Shown: in pieces, positions 55,199 through 63,997 of the stretch
Position numbering within the stretch: the first letter of the stretch is position 1
Layout: every line of letters starts with the position of its first letter
DNA from: Pseudomonadota bacterium
GTDB taxonomy: Bacteria; Pseudomonadota; Gammaproteobacteria; Burkholderiales; Rhodocyclaceae
Assembly: GCA_018240785.1 (NCBI GenBank)
Contig: JAFEFC010000027.1
Span: 37,516-101,515 of the forward strand
Length of the DNA stretch: 64,000 bases
Direction: 5' to 3'
Made by a program: the position numbers and the translations under genes
Notes under the pieces: generated by a model
Seen by the model: only the letters and a program-made list of their open reading frames with translations
What the model was told of the DNA's origin: nothing
Databases searched by the model: none

Positions 55199-55852
55199 TC
55201 ACCGATCGCCCGGGCTACCCGGATCGTTGCGATGACGCGCGACCGGAACCCGCCAGCCGCGATAGATCGCCATCAGGCGCAGGAAGATGCACGCACCGGC
55301 GCCGAGCAGCAGCGAATACGCGCACGCAGCGCCGATCGCGTACCCAGCGGACACGATCGCGCCACCTGCGAGCGCCGCAACCGCATAGAACTCGCTGCGC
55401 AGCACGAAAGGGGGCTCTCCGGCGAGAACGTCACGCGTCATCCCGCCGCCGATCCCCGTCATCATCCCCAACAGGGCGGCCATGAGCGGATGGATGCCGT
55501 ACTCGATGGCCTTCTGCGTGCCGACGACCGCGAACAGGCCGAGGCCGACGGCGTCGCAGAGCACGATGGGGCGTTCGAGCGAAACCACTCTGGGATACCA
55601 GTAGAAGGTGATCAGGCCACCGCCGATCGCGATCAGGAAATAGTGGATTTCCGTGATCGCCACCGGCGGCACGGCGCCGATCAGCACGTCGCGCACCATG
55701 CCGCCGCCGACCGCGACAACGAAGGATAGGAAGAGCACGCCGAAGAGATCGAATTCCTTTCGTGCCCCCATCAGGCCGCCGCTGAAGGCGAACGCCAGCG
55801 TGCCCACCCAGTCGAGGAGCTTCACCAGATCCGGCAGTAGCGCCGTGCTCAT
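55199..55852 (-). CDS. TRIC-like (UPF0126/YadS) membrane channel protein
   Basis: The 217-residue protein has seven predicted helices with the duplicated GGGxxRDV motif (VGGGMVRDVLIG and GIGGGMTRDVLAG). The bacterial family is related to trimeric intracellular cation channels and is thought to conduct ions across the inner membrane. The ATG is 55852; a TTG two codons upstream is possible. It shares its strand with the M20 amidohydrolase gene but the spacing is 18 bases from that gene's stop. Confidence 0.9.
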   Translation of the reverse strand: MSTALLPDLVKLLDWVGTLAFAFSGGLMGARKEFDLFGVLFLSFVVAVGGGMVRDVLIGAVPPVAITEIHYFLIAIGGGLITFYWYPRVVSLERPIVLCDAVGLGLFAVVGTQKAIEYGIHPLMAALLGMMTGIGGGMTRDVLAGEPPFVLRSEFYAVAALAGGAIVSAGYAIGAACAYSLLLGAGACIFLRLMAIYRGWRVPVARHRNDPGSPGDR

Positions 55853-55870
55853 GGTCAAGGCTCGGCCGCT

Positions 55871-57175
55871 TCAGTGCGCCCGGTTGGCGGCCGTATCGGT
55901 CGGAGGACAGATCCAGGCGCCGGCGGCGACCAGCATCGCTTCGATGCCGGTACGCAGCGTCGGGTCGACCACCGGCGCGAAATTCGGTGCATGGTTGGCC
56001 GGCAACTCGTCCAGCCTGCCGGCCTTGCGCGCTTCCTCGTAAAGCGCCGGGTCGATACCGCCGATCACCCAGAACACGGTCGGAACGTTCCAAGCCGTGC
56101 CGAACAGCCCGAAGTCCTCGCTCGCGCTCGCGGGCGAAATCTCGGAAATCCGGTCGCTGCCGAAATGCTGTTCGAGCGCGGCGACGACCTTCCGCGTCGC
56201 GCCTTCGTCATTGCGGGTGAGGGGAAACTCGCTCAGCACGGAGAACTCCGGTGGCCTCGGCGCCCCTGACGCGGCGGCCTCCGCTTCCAGGATGCGCCTG
56301 ACGACCGCGAGCACCCGGGTCCGCACTTCATCCTTGAAGGTGCGGATGTTGAGACGGAGCAGCGCCTGATCGGGGATCACGTTCTCATTCATGCCCGCCC
56401 GCAGCGTGCAGACGCTCACCACAGCCGAATCGGTCATCGCGACTTCGCGCGACACGACGGTCTGCAGGCGCATCACCGCCGACGCCGCCATCACGACAGG
56501 ATCGACGCTCTTCTGCGGCATCGAGCCGTGAGCGCCGCGACCGAACAGTGTCACTTCCCAACTGTCGCCGGCCGACAGCATGGTTCCGGTGCGCCATCCT
56601 ATCCGGCCAGCCGAGAGCGGCATCACATGCTGGGCCAGCGTGACGTCGGGCTTGGGGAAGCGCCTGACCATCCCGTCCTCGATCATCGCGCGTGCCCCCT
56701 GGCCGGTTTCCTCGCCCGGCTGGAACACCACCATCGCAGTGCCCCGCCACGCGTCGCGATTACCCGCCAGGATGTCGCTCGCGCCCATCAGCCACGCGAC
56801 ATGCATGTCGTGCCCACAGGAATGCGCAATCGCGGTCGGCTGCCCGAACCTGTCCGTACCGGTCTTCTGGCTGGCATAGGGCAGGCCCGTGCTTTCCGCG
56901 ATCGGCAGCGCATCCATGTCGGCACGCATCAGCACGGTCGGCCCTTCGCCATTCCGCAGCACGCCCACGACACCGGTCGCGCCGACCTGTTCGGTCACCT
57001 CGTACCCGCGCTCCCGCAGCCATGATGCGACGATGCCGGCGGTGCGATGCTCCTGCATCGACAGCTCGGGATTCGCATGAATGTCCTGGTAGACGCTTTC
57101 GAGGCGCGCGAGCAATTCACCGGACGGCCCCGGCAGGGCCCGCGCCGCGCCGTCTTCCGCCATCCTCCGTTTCAT
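55871..57175 (-). CDS. M20-family amidohydrolase/peptidase
   Basis: The 434-residue protein has the M20D hallmarks: MRADMDALP, HSCGHDMHVAWLMGA, FQPGEETGQGA, HVMPL and an insert dimerisation domain with GRGAHGSMP. Members hydrolyse N-acyl amino acids, hippurate or indole-acetyl conjugates. The metal ligands are present. ATG 57175 follows GGAGGACGGG. It is preceded 11 bases upstream by a small CxxC protein gene, with which it is co-transcribed. Substrate is not determined. Confidence 0.93.
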   Translation of the reverse strand: MKRRMAEDGAARALPGPSGELLARLESVYQDIHANPELSMQEHRTAGIVASWLRERGYEVTEQVGATGVVGVLRNGEGPTVLMRADMDALPIAESTGLPYASQKTGTDRFGQPTAIAHSCGHDMHVAWLMGASDILAGNRDAWRGTAMVVFQPGEETGQGARAMIEDGMVRRFPKPDVTLAQHVMPLSAGRIGWRTGTMLSAGDSWEVTLFGRGAHGSMPQKSVDPVVMAASAVMRLQTVVSREVAMTDSAVVSVCTLRAGMNENVIPDQALLRLNIRTFKDEVRTRVLAVVRRILEAEAAASGAPRPPEFSVLSEFPLTRNDEGATRKVVAALEQHFGSDRISEISPASASEDFGLFGTAWNVPTVFWVIGGIDPALYEEARKAGRLDELPANHAPNFAPVVDPTLRTGIEAMLVAAGAWICPPTDTAANRAH

Positions 57176-57186
57176 CCCGTCCTCCC

Positions 57187-57405
57187 TTAGACCGCCGTCT
57201 CGAACTCCGCCACCCGCGCGTCGGAATGGTCGCATCCGCAATCCGACGCCTCGAGTCCGGTCCACGCGAGAAGCTCGCACGCAATCCGCAGCGCCGCGTC
57301 CGGCGGCAGCGCGGTGGGGTGTTCGATCAGAGCCAGGAGTTGCAGCACATGGGCGCGGTGAGCCGATTGACGGTCCTGACCGTCAGCGCAATGCGGGCAG
57401 AGCAT
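57187..57405 (-). CDS. Small CxxC protein upstream of the amidohydrolase
   Basis: The 72-residue protein opens MLCPHCADGQDRQS and ends in a Glu-rich tail, with a CGCDH cluster near the C-terminus. The CPHC and CGC sites suggest metal or redox binding. A very strong GAAGGAGG site precedes the ATG at 57405. It is in an operon with the M20 amidohydrolase. No family is recognised. Confidence 0.6.
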   Translation of the reverse strand: MLCPHCADGQDRQSAHRAHVLQLLALIEHPTALPPDAALRIACELLAWTGLEASDCGCDHSDARVAEFETAV

Positions 57406-57646
57406 GGAGTCCTCCTTCGCATGGAGCGAAACCGATAAAGGGACAAGACCGACGAAAGCCCGCTGCATCGGACGGACGCGACACAGCTTGAATTCAAGCT
57501 AGCATTCCCGAGCGGGTGCAACAAGGTCGATTGGCAGCGAACGCTGGCTTCAGCAAGCCCGCCAGTGAAAGTGCGCTCTGCGAGACAAGAACCTAAGAAC
57601 CTGGGAGCGCAACCGTCGAACTCGGGGGGATTCTAGGCGCACCGCA

Positions 57647-58285
57647 TCACGGGCACTGCATCCGCCCGCCGACCATCTGGCACGCGCCACCACCACCGGC
57701 CGGGAAATAGGTATTGCCCGCGCCCTTGTTGTAGCGCCCGCCCGTGCTGTCCCAGCAACCGCCGGCATCGCAGTGGGTGATCACGCCCGGGTTGGGCCGA
57801 TGCACGCGCGCGGGAGTGCGCCCGCGATAGTCGTTGTGGATCTCGACGCGGTCGGGTTCGCGCAGGCCGCAGGCGCTGCGCATCGCGGCTTCCCTCGAGG
57901 CGACGGTCGCCTTGTTGCGGGTCATGGAGCCGGCCTCGATCTCGAGCGAACGCCTCGCGCGCTCGCAGGCGACCGAGTCGGCACGCTCGGCCTGGAGATC
58001 GGCCTGCGTGCGGCCGTACTGGCTGCTCCCGGCTCGGCTCTCGTAGGTGTCCATGCGCTCCTGAAGTTCGCGGACTTCGCGCCGCAGCGCCTGCTCGCGG
58101 CTGCCTGAAGTGTCGAGCGTGTTGTCTCGCACATCGACGTCACGACCCGTGTTTCCGCCGTGGCACGGTACATCGGAATAGGTGATCTTACCGCTGCCGT
58201 TCTCCTTGCACTTGTAGACCTGGGCGTGGGCAGGGCCGGCCAGGGAAATGACGGCAAGCAGGGCAAGGGTAAAGGCGGGACGCAT
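57647..58285 (-). CDS. DUF4124-containing exported protein
   Basis: The 212-residue protein has a signal peptide (MRPAFTLALLAVISLAGPAHAQ) followed by the DUF4124 motif VYKCKENGSGKITYSDVPC, a coiled-coil-like middle (REVRELQERMDTYESR) and a Gly-rich C-terminus with paired cysteines. DUF4124 is common in proteobacterial periplasmic proteins and has no defined function. The region 57406-57646 upstream of its 3' end has no gene. Confidence 0.85.
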   Translation of the reverse strand: MRPAFTLALLAVISLAGPAHAQVYKCKENGSGKITYSDVPCHGGNTGRDVDVRDNTLDTSGSREQALRREVRELQERMDTYESRAGSSQYGRTQADLQAERADSVACERARRSLEIEAGSMTRNKATVASREAAMRSACGLREPDRVEIHNDYRGRTPARVHRPNPGVITHCDAGGCWDSTGGRYNKGAGNTYFPAGGGGACQMVGGRMQCP

Positions 58286-58774
58286 GGCGGAATTCAGGTG
58301 TTGGAAGCGGAGGGCCCACCAATCATAGCCCCGAGTCATGACCTGCCACCCGTGCCAGATTTCTCATGCGGACTGCTTGCTCGTTGCGTTCTCGATGTTC
58401 ATCGTGTGGGATCCCTTCATCCCGTTGCGCCGTGCGTGCTCAGAGAGGCTGAGGCTGCGCGAATTGCCGGCGGAATACCACGCGGCATGCTCCAGATGCG
58501 GGTAGCCATTCGTTCCGTGCGCTCAAGACGTACGGCGTGATCGCGCGGCTGAAGCCGTGTCAGGTGGGTAATCGCAGACGATGCTGACCTGCTATCCGGT
58601 TTCGGGCGGGAGTTTTTGCCGGAAAGCTCGGACTTTTCAGGTTTTGACACAGCCCGGGTCGGGAACGCCAGTTCGCAGCGTCGAAAGGCTGCCGGTCGTC
58701 ATAGCCTGGCGGGTGAGCGACAGGTAATCAGCACATTACGGTTATACAGTCAGCGGCCTGCGCCAGCGCAAGGC
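58286..58774. other. 489-base region without a supported gene
   Basis: Short ORFs are present on both strands but none has a ribosome-binding site and convincing composition. The region marks the left edge of the second accessory block. Confidence 0.5.
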
Positions 58775-59065
58775 TCACGAACGCACTGGCGTTGCGGAAA
58801 TCTTCACGCCCAGGGCATGAAGCAGCTTGAGCACTGTGTCATAGCGTGGCTTCGCGCCGGGCGTGAGCGCTTTATAAAGGCTCTCACGGCCAAGACCCGC
58901 ATCCTTGGCGAGTTGCGCCATGCCACGGGCGCGCGCTACATCGCGAACGGCAGCAAGGAACACATCAGGGTTTGGGTCTTCCAGGGCTGCTGTCAGATAC
59001 TCCGCGATGGTTTCTTCATCGTTCAGGTAGTCGGCAGCGTCAAAGGTGGCAGTCTTGACCATCAT
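58775..59065 (-). CDS. HigA-type addiction-module antitoxin
   Basis: The 96-residue protein has the putative addiction-module antidote layout: an N-terminal segment DAADYLNDEETIAEYLTAAL and an XRE-like helix-turn-helix (MAQLAKDAGLGRESLYKAL). Two adjacent ATGs (59065, 59062) follow AAGGAGTG. It directly abuts the toxin gene, which lies upstream, giving the toxin-first order of higBA modules. Confidence 0.9.
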   Translation of the reverse strand: MMVKTATFDAADYLNDEETIAEYLTAALEDPNPDVFLAAVRDVARARGMAQLAKDAGLGRESLYKALTPGAKPRYDTVLKLLHALGVKISATPVRS

Positions 59066-59365
59066 TCACTCCTTGTCCAAAGCCTGCGCCATATCGATGG
59101 CGCGTTTGATGTCCCGCTTTTGCGACGACTTATCGCCACCCAGCAGAAGCAGATAGATCACTGCCCCACGTCGTGTGTAGTAAGCGCGATACCCGGCACC
59201 GACGTGGATGCGCATTTCCGAAACGCCTTCGCCAACCGGCTCACAGTCGCCGAAATTGCCGTGTTCGGCCGAGCGGATGCGGTGGACGATGCGGGCTCGT
59301 GCCACGTTGTCTTTCAAGCCGACAAGCCAAGCGTCGAAATCGTCCGTACGCAGGAAGGTGTTCAT
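59066..59365 (-). CDS. HigB/RelE-type toxin
   Basis: The 99-residue protein matches the RelE/HigB addiction-module toxin family (FDAWLVGLKDNVARARIVHRI; SEMRIHVGAGYRAYYTRRG; LLLGGDKSSQKRDIKRA). The last segment is the classic C-terminal signature of this group, which cleaves mRNA at the ribosome. ATG 59365 is chosen over longer frames. A perfect short palindrome lies 10 bases upstream. Confidence 0.92.
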   Translation of the reverse strand: MNTFLRTDDFDAWLVGLKDNVARARIVHRIRSAEHGNFGDCEPVGEGVSEMRIHVGAGYRAYYTRRGAVIYLLLLGGDKSSQKRDIKRAIDMAQALDKE

Positions 59366-59374
59366 GGCGGCAGT

Positions 59375-59390
59375 GTATCCATACGGATAC
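59375..59390. promoter_or_regulatory. Palindromic operator upstream of the HigB/HigA module
   Basis: GTATCC-N4-GGATAC is a perfect 6-bp inverted repeat ending 10 bases before the toxin start, the expected place for autoregulation by the antitoxin. Confidence 0.6.
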
Positions 59391-59548
59391 GATCTCACAA
59401 GGGAGAACCGGTGGCGAAGACCGAGAGCCAACCGCTGCACTTTGGGCGGCAGTAGTTGCCCGATCGCACGCTGTGGTCAGCGTCACCGATGGCAGCCGTC
59501 CGCCAAGAGCTCAAGAATCAGACTCCGATCAACACCAAGGAGTCCGTC

Positions 59549-60161
59549 ATGGAAACGCGCGAACATCGGCAAGCCTGGATCAAAGAGAAGCTGGTTGGCC
59601 AGAAGGCACCGCTCAAACCCAAGGACATCTGGGCCATCCGTATTCATTTGCAGAATGCACACCAGGTGCGCGACCTCGCCTGTTCAATCTCGCGATCGAT
59701 AGCAAGCTCCGAGGCTGTGACCTCGTTAGCCTGCGGGTGCGCGACGTGACGCATGGAAACCAGGTGCTCTCACGCGCGATGGTCGTGCAGCGGAAAACGC
59801 AGCGACCCGTCCAGTTCGAACTGACCGAGCCGACGCGCACGGCCGTCGCTGCATGGATCGCGAAGGCCGCCCTGAGGTCGGACGACTTCCTCTTTCCGAG
59901 CCGCCTGCACGACTCTCCGCATGTCTCCACTCGGCTGACACCAGAATCGTCGAGCACTGGGTGGTGGCCGCCGGCCTCGATCCGTCCGCCTACGGTACGC
60001 ATTCGATGCACCGCGCGAAGGCAACCTTGATCTACAAGTGCACGAAGAACCTGCGGGCGGTTCAACTCCTACCGGGTCACTCCAGGCTCGAGTCGACAGT
60101 ATGGTACTTGGGCATTGAGGTGGATGACGGGCTGGAGATCTCTGAGCAGATCGAGGTCTGA
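59549..60161 (+). pseudogene. Frameshifted tyrosine-recombinase (integrase)
   Basis: A single integrase can be followed through three frames: METREHRQAWIKEKLVG to VRDLA (59549-59680), then LFNLAIDSKLRGCDLVSLRV to SPHVSTR (about 59680-59935), then ARIVEHW-like to SEQIEV (ending 60161). The catalytic regions are recognisable (CDLVSLRVRD; THSMHRAKA; STVWYLGIE). Compared with the usual family text, the HxxR box and the Y box each carry substitutions. Two one-base losses explain the frames. It is dead, but marks a former integration event. Confidence 0.85.
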
Positions 60162-60595
60162 CGCTGGAGTGGCCGCGCGCCAAGCGTCGATGAGCCAGCG
60201 GGCGGCCGCTTACGGTGGTGATGCCGAGAGGGCACAATCGGCCACGACCTGCCTTTGGGCTGTCGCATGGAGCCGTCATTCAGATGACAGGTCCAATCCG
60301 AAACCTGCCGGACGACCTACGGAAGGAACTCGGCCAAAGCAGCCTGTCAGCATGCGAGGTAGTAACGACCGGTTTACACAGAATTTCGGACATGCTTGGA
60401 CTGGAGGCCAAATCCTTCCGCTCGTCGAGGAGTGTGAGCGCAAGCGAGGCTGATGGATTGATCGACATGCGTACGGCCGGCAAGCATGTTCAGTTGGCGC
60501 CCTAACACACCTGCGTGCGCCATGATTCTCTGCGCAGAGCGCGCCAATATGCCGAAGACTTGTTGGCTGGAAAAACGACTCCTGATACGCTTAGC
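60162..60595. other. 434-base stretch with at most one doubtful ORF
   Basis: Apart from a doubtful 73-residue ORF at 60284-60505, nothing convincing is seen. The stretch leads to the palindrome before the ribbon-helix-helix gene. Confidence 0.4.
60284..60505 (+). CDS. Doubtful small ORF (73 aa)
   Basis: Begins MTGPIRNLPDDLRKELG with an amphipathic-looking N-terminal half (CEVVTTGLHRISDMLGLEA). A GGAG element is 13 bases upstream. No family is recognised; it may be a relic of the same insertion as the integrase. Confidence 0.25.
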   Translation: MTGPIRNLPDDLRKELGQSSLSACEVVTTGLHRISDMLGLEAKSFRSSRSVSASEADGLIDMRTAGKHVQLAP

Positions 60596-60611
60596 AAAAC
60601 GCTAGCGTTTT
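60596..60611. promoter_or_regulatory. 16-bp perfect palindrome before the RHH gene
   Basis: AAAACGCTAGCGTTTT is a perfect 16-bp palindrome 18 bases before the GTG of the ribbon-helix-helix protein. It may be that protein's operator or, given the flanking T-run, part of a terminator. Confidence 0.5.
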
Positions 60612-60628
60612 TCACACAGGAGTAGATC

Positions 60629-60832
60629 GTGGCCGTCACGAAGACAGAGGTTGTTAGCGTTAGAGTCCCACCGGATGTGAAGGCTGCGCTGGTCGCCGCC
60701 GCCGAGCAGGAGCGGCGCAGCTTGGCATCTATGGTCGAGTTTATGGTGCTCGAGTACTGCAGATCGCGCGGCATTGGAGGTGAATGGGCGGCGGACGCCG
60801 CAAGCGCGCATAAGAGTGTTGTGAAAGGTTAA
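60629..60832 (+). CDS. Ribbon-helix-helix DNA-binding protein
   Basis: The 67-residue protein has the RHH core VSVRVPPDVKAALVAAAEQE and RRSLASMVEFMVLEYCRSRG, as in CopG/Arc-type repressors. It starts at GTG 60629 after an AGGAGT site. It is 57 bases upstream of the hsdR gene on the same strand and may control it, perhaps through the 16-bp palindrome. This is inference. Confidence 0.8.
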   Translation: MAVTKTEVVSVRVPPDVKAALVAAAEQERRSLASMVEFMVLEYCRSRGIGGEWAADAASAHKSVVKG

Positions 60833-60889
60833 GTCCACCAAACACCGCAAGGCGAACGAACTTGCAAGGACTTAAGGGGCAAGAGGTCA

Positions 60890-63800
60890 ATGGCAAGAGA
60901 CATCGCGCAAGGATTAAGCAATTTCGGATTTCTAACTGAGCACAGCCCGTTGCTCGCTGATCTTGGGGCAACCGCGGAGCGGCTCTATCCTTTCGATCCG
61001 GCCAGCTGCGTGCTCAAGCTGCGGTTGTTGGCCGAGTCGATCACGCAGGATGTGGCGTCCCGCGTAGGTGTGCGCCTGATCCAACCCACCCAGGCAGAGC
61101 TGCTGCGCGCAGTGGACCAGCGCTTGGGACTTGATCCGCAAGTGCGGCAGATGTTCCATTTGCTGCGCCAGAGGGGCAACGAGGCTGCACATCAGGTGGA
61201 CCATCGCATCGGCTACCGCGAGGGTCTAGAGGCGCTGAAGGTTGCCCGTGAAATCGCGCTTTGGTTTCATCGAAGCTTCGGCAGCGACGCGGACTTCAAG
61301 CCCGGTCCCTTCATCCTGCCGGACGACCCCAGCCAGCGGCTGCTTACGCTGCAGCAGCAAGTGGCTGACCTCACGCAGAACCTGCAGAAGGCCCAGAGTG
61401 AACAGGCGGCCAAAGGCCAAATTGCAGAGTTGCTGGCCGCCCAGGCAGCACAGGAGCGCGTGCTGGCCGAGCGGGCCGCCGAAGAGCGCAGCGTCTACGA
61501 AAGTCTGGCCGAAGAGGCCAGCACCCGCTACGCCGCCCTTAAGGCCGAATTCGACGCCCACCTGCAAACCGCCAATGCTGCGCCGGACGTACCCACCTCG
61601 CTGGACATTCAGGCCTTTGCGCAGCGCACCACCCAGGCTGCACAAAAGGTGGCGATGGACGAAGCTTCCACCCGCCTGCTCATCGATCAGATGCTCAAGG
61701 ACGCCGGCTGGGAGGCCGACACCCATGAACTCACCCATGCCAAAGGCGCACGGCCGGAACGCAACCGCAACTTGGCGATCGCCGAATGGCCCACTGCGGG
61801 CAAGCAGAGCGCCGACTACATGCTGTTCGCCGGTCTCACACCCATTGCTGCAGTCGAAGCCAAGCGCCTGAACGTCAACGTCGCCGGGAAGATTGGTCAG
61901 GCCGAGCGCTACGCCCGCGGCTTGCAAATCGAGCCCGGGCACGAAGCCGCCTGGCTGGCTGAAGGCCGCCAGGGCCCCTGGCCCGACGGGCAGGGAGGCG
62001 TGTTTCACCTTCCCTTTGCCTACTCGTGCAACGGCCGCCCGCTGGTCAAGCAGAGCCCTGAAGCCAGCGGCACCTGGTTCCGCGATCTGCGCCACCAGGG
62101 CAACCTGGCCAAGCCGCTGCAAAGCTTCCACTCACCTGACGGCTTGCTCGACCAGCTCCGCCGCAACAAGGCCGAGGCGGAAGCCAAGCTGCAACAAGAA
62201 GGCTTTGCCTACTTGGGTCTGCGCGATTACCAGCAAAAGGCTATCAGCGCGGTGGAAGCCGCGCTGGCCGCCGGCCAGACCAACTGCCTGCTGGCCATGG
62301 CCACCGGCACGGGCAAGACGCGCACCATCATTGGCCTCATCTACCGCCTGCTCAAGGCCGAACGTTTCCGTCGCATCTTGTTCCTCGTGGACCGGACCGC
62401 CTTGGGCGACCAAGCGCTTGACGCCTTCAACGAAGCCCCGCTGGAACAAAGCCAGCCGCTATCGAAGATCTACAACATCGCCGAACTGGGCGACATGGCT
62501 GCCGAAGCCGAAACCCGCGTGCAGGTGGCAACGGTGCAGGCGATGGTCAAGCGCATCTTCGGCAGCGACAACCCGCCCCCGCTGGACGCTTTCGACTGCA
62601 TCATCGTGGACGAAGCCCACCGGGGTTACACCTTGGACCAGGACATGACTGAGGGCGAGCTCGCACTGCGCGACCACGCCCAGTACCTCTCCACATATCG
62701 GCGCGTGCTCGACTACTTCGACGCCGTCAAGGTGGGGCTGACCGCCACCCCTGCGCGCCACACCACCGACATCTTCAGTCGACCGGTCTACACCTACTCG
62801 TACCGTGAAGCCGTGGCCGACGACTGGCTTATCGACCACGAGCCCCCCATCCGCTACCAGACCCTGCTGAGCCAGCACGGCATCCACTTCGACAGCGGCC
62901 AACAGGTCGAGGCCATCAACCTTGGCACCGGCGAAATCGAAACCGCCGAGCTGGACGACGAACTGAACTTCGAGCTTGAAAGCTTCAACAAGCGCGTCAT
63001 CAGCGAGCCGTTCAACCGCGTCATCTGTGAACAGCTCGCCCAAGAGCTGGACCCCATGGGCGAAGAGAAGACCATGATCTTCTGCGCCACCGACGCTCAT
63101 GCCGACATGGTCAAACGGCTGTTGGGTGACGCCTTCAAGGCTGTGCACGGTGACCACTACAACCAGGCCGCGGTGGAAAAGATTACCGGCGCGTCCGACA
63201 AGGTCGACCAGCTCATCCGTCGCTACAAGAACGAGCGCTTCCCCACCATCGCCATCACGGTGGACCTGCTGACCACTGGCATCGACGTGCCGCCCATCTG
63301 CCATCTGGTCTTCATGCGCCGGGTGCGCTCACGCATCCTGTACGAACAGATGATCGGTCGTGCCACCCGGCGATGCGACGAGATCGGCAAGACCGTCTTC
63401 AAGATCTACGACCCGGTGGACCTGTACGCCTCGCTCCAGGCCGTCAACACCATGCAGCCGTTGGTGAAGGATCCCAAGGTCACGCTGGAACAGTTGTTCG
63501 AAGAGCTAAACAACCCGGCCGCGCACGAGGCCGCGGGCAGCGCCCCCGGCCGCAGCCACGCGCACGATGTACTCGACCAACTCAACCAGAAGCTCATGCG
63601 CGTTCTGCGTGACGCCGCACACAAGGCCGAGAAGAAGCCGGCCCTGAAAGAAAAGCTGGATCAGTTGGAGCAGCAATGGGGCGTGCCGCCGCAGCATCTG
63701 CACCGCCACTTGCATCAGATCGGGCAGGAAGGTGGCCCCCAGGCCGCAGCCGACTTTTTGCGCCACAACACCCGCCTGCTGCTGCAACTCGCCGAGGTCA

Positions 63801-63997
63801 AACAGCTCCTGGGCACGGCCTACATGCCTGTCATCGCCACCCAGGCCGACGAACTGCGGGAACGAAGCCAAAGCTGGGGCCTGTACGCCAAGCCAGAGGA
63901 CTACCTCGACAGCTTCAGCCACTTCGTGCGCGAGCAAATCAACCAGTCGGCCGCCATGGCCACGGTGGTCAACCGCCTGTCAGTAGGAATCCAATAA
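60890..63997 (+). CDS. hsdR: Type I restriction endonuclease subunit R (C-terminally short)
   Basis: The 1035-residue protein has an N-terminal DUF4145-like domain (LRLLAESITQDVA, LRQRGNEAAHQ), a coiled-coil linker (about 150-215), and a PD-(D/E)xK nuclease with SADYML and AAVEAKR (Asp about 309, Glu-x-Lys about 323-325). The SF2 translocase motor has Walker A ATGTGKTRT (about 470), DEAH (about 573) and LTATPA (about 617). The EcoEI-like C-terminal region begins, but after FVREQINQSAAMATVVNR the sequence changes to LSVGIQ and stops at 63995, so roughly the last hundred residues expected for this subgroup are missing. HsdM and HsdS are not in the window. Confidence 0.9.
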   Translation: MARDIAQGLSNFGFLTEHSPLLADLGATAERLYPFDPASCVLKLRLLAESITQDVASRVGVRLIQPTQAELLRAVDQRLGLDPQVRQMFHLLRQRGNEAAHQVDHRIGYREGLEALKVAREIALWFHRSFGSDADFKPGPFILPDDPSQRLLTLQQQVADLTQNLQKAQSEQAAKGQIAELLAAQAAQERVLAERAAEERSVYESLAEEASTRYAALKAEFDAHLQTANAAPDVPTSLDIQAFAQRTTQAAQKVAMDEASTRLLIDQMLKDAGWEADTHELTHAKGARPERNRNLAIAEWPTAGKQSADYMLFAGLTPIAAVEAKRLNVNVAGKIGQAERYARGLQIEPGHEAAWLAEGRQGPWPDGQGGVFHLPFAYSCNGRPLVKQSPEASGTWFRDLRHQGNLAKPLQSFHSPDGLLDQLRRNKAEAEAKLQQEGFAYLGLRDYQQKAISAVEAALAAGQTNCLLAMATGTGKTRTIIGLIYRLLKAERFRRILFLVDRTALGDQALDAFNEAPLEQSQPLSKIYNIAELGDMAAEAETRVQVATVQAMVKRIFGSDNPPPLDAFDCIIVDEAHRGYTLDQDMTEGELALRDHAQYLSTYRRVLDYFDAVKVGLTATPARHTTDIFSRPVYTYSYREAVADDWLIDHEPPIRYQTLLSQHGIHFDSGQQVEAINLGTGEIETAELDDELNFELESFNKRVISEPFNRVICEQLAQELDPMGEEKTMIFCATDAHADMVKRLLGDAFKAVHGDHYNQAAVEKITGASDKVDQLIRRYKNERFPTIAITVDLLTTGIDVPPICHLVFMRRVRSRILYEQMIGRATRRCDEIGKTVFKIYDPVDLYASLQAVNTMQPLVKDPKVTLEQLFEELNNPAAHEAAGSAPGRSHAHDVLDQLNQKLMRVLRDAAHKAEKKPALKEKLDQLEQQWGVPPQHLHRHLHQIGQEGGPQAAADFLRHNTRLLLQLAEVKQLLGTAYMPVIATQADELRERSQSWGLYAKPEDYLDSFSHFVREQINQSAAMATVVNRLSVGIQ

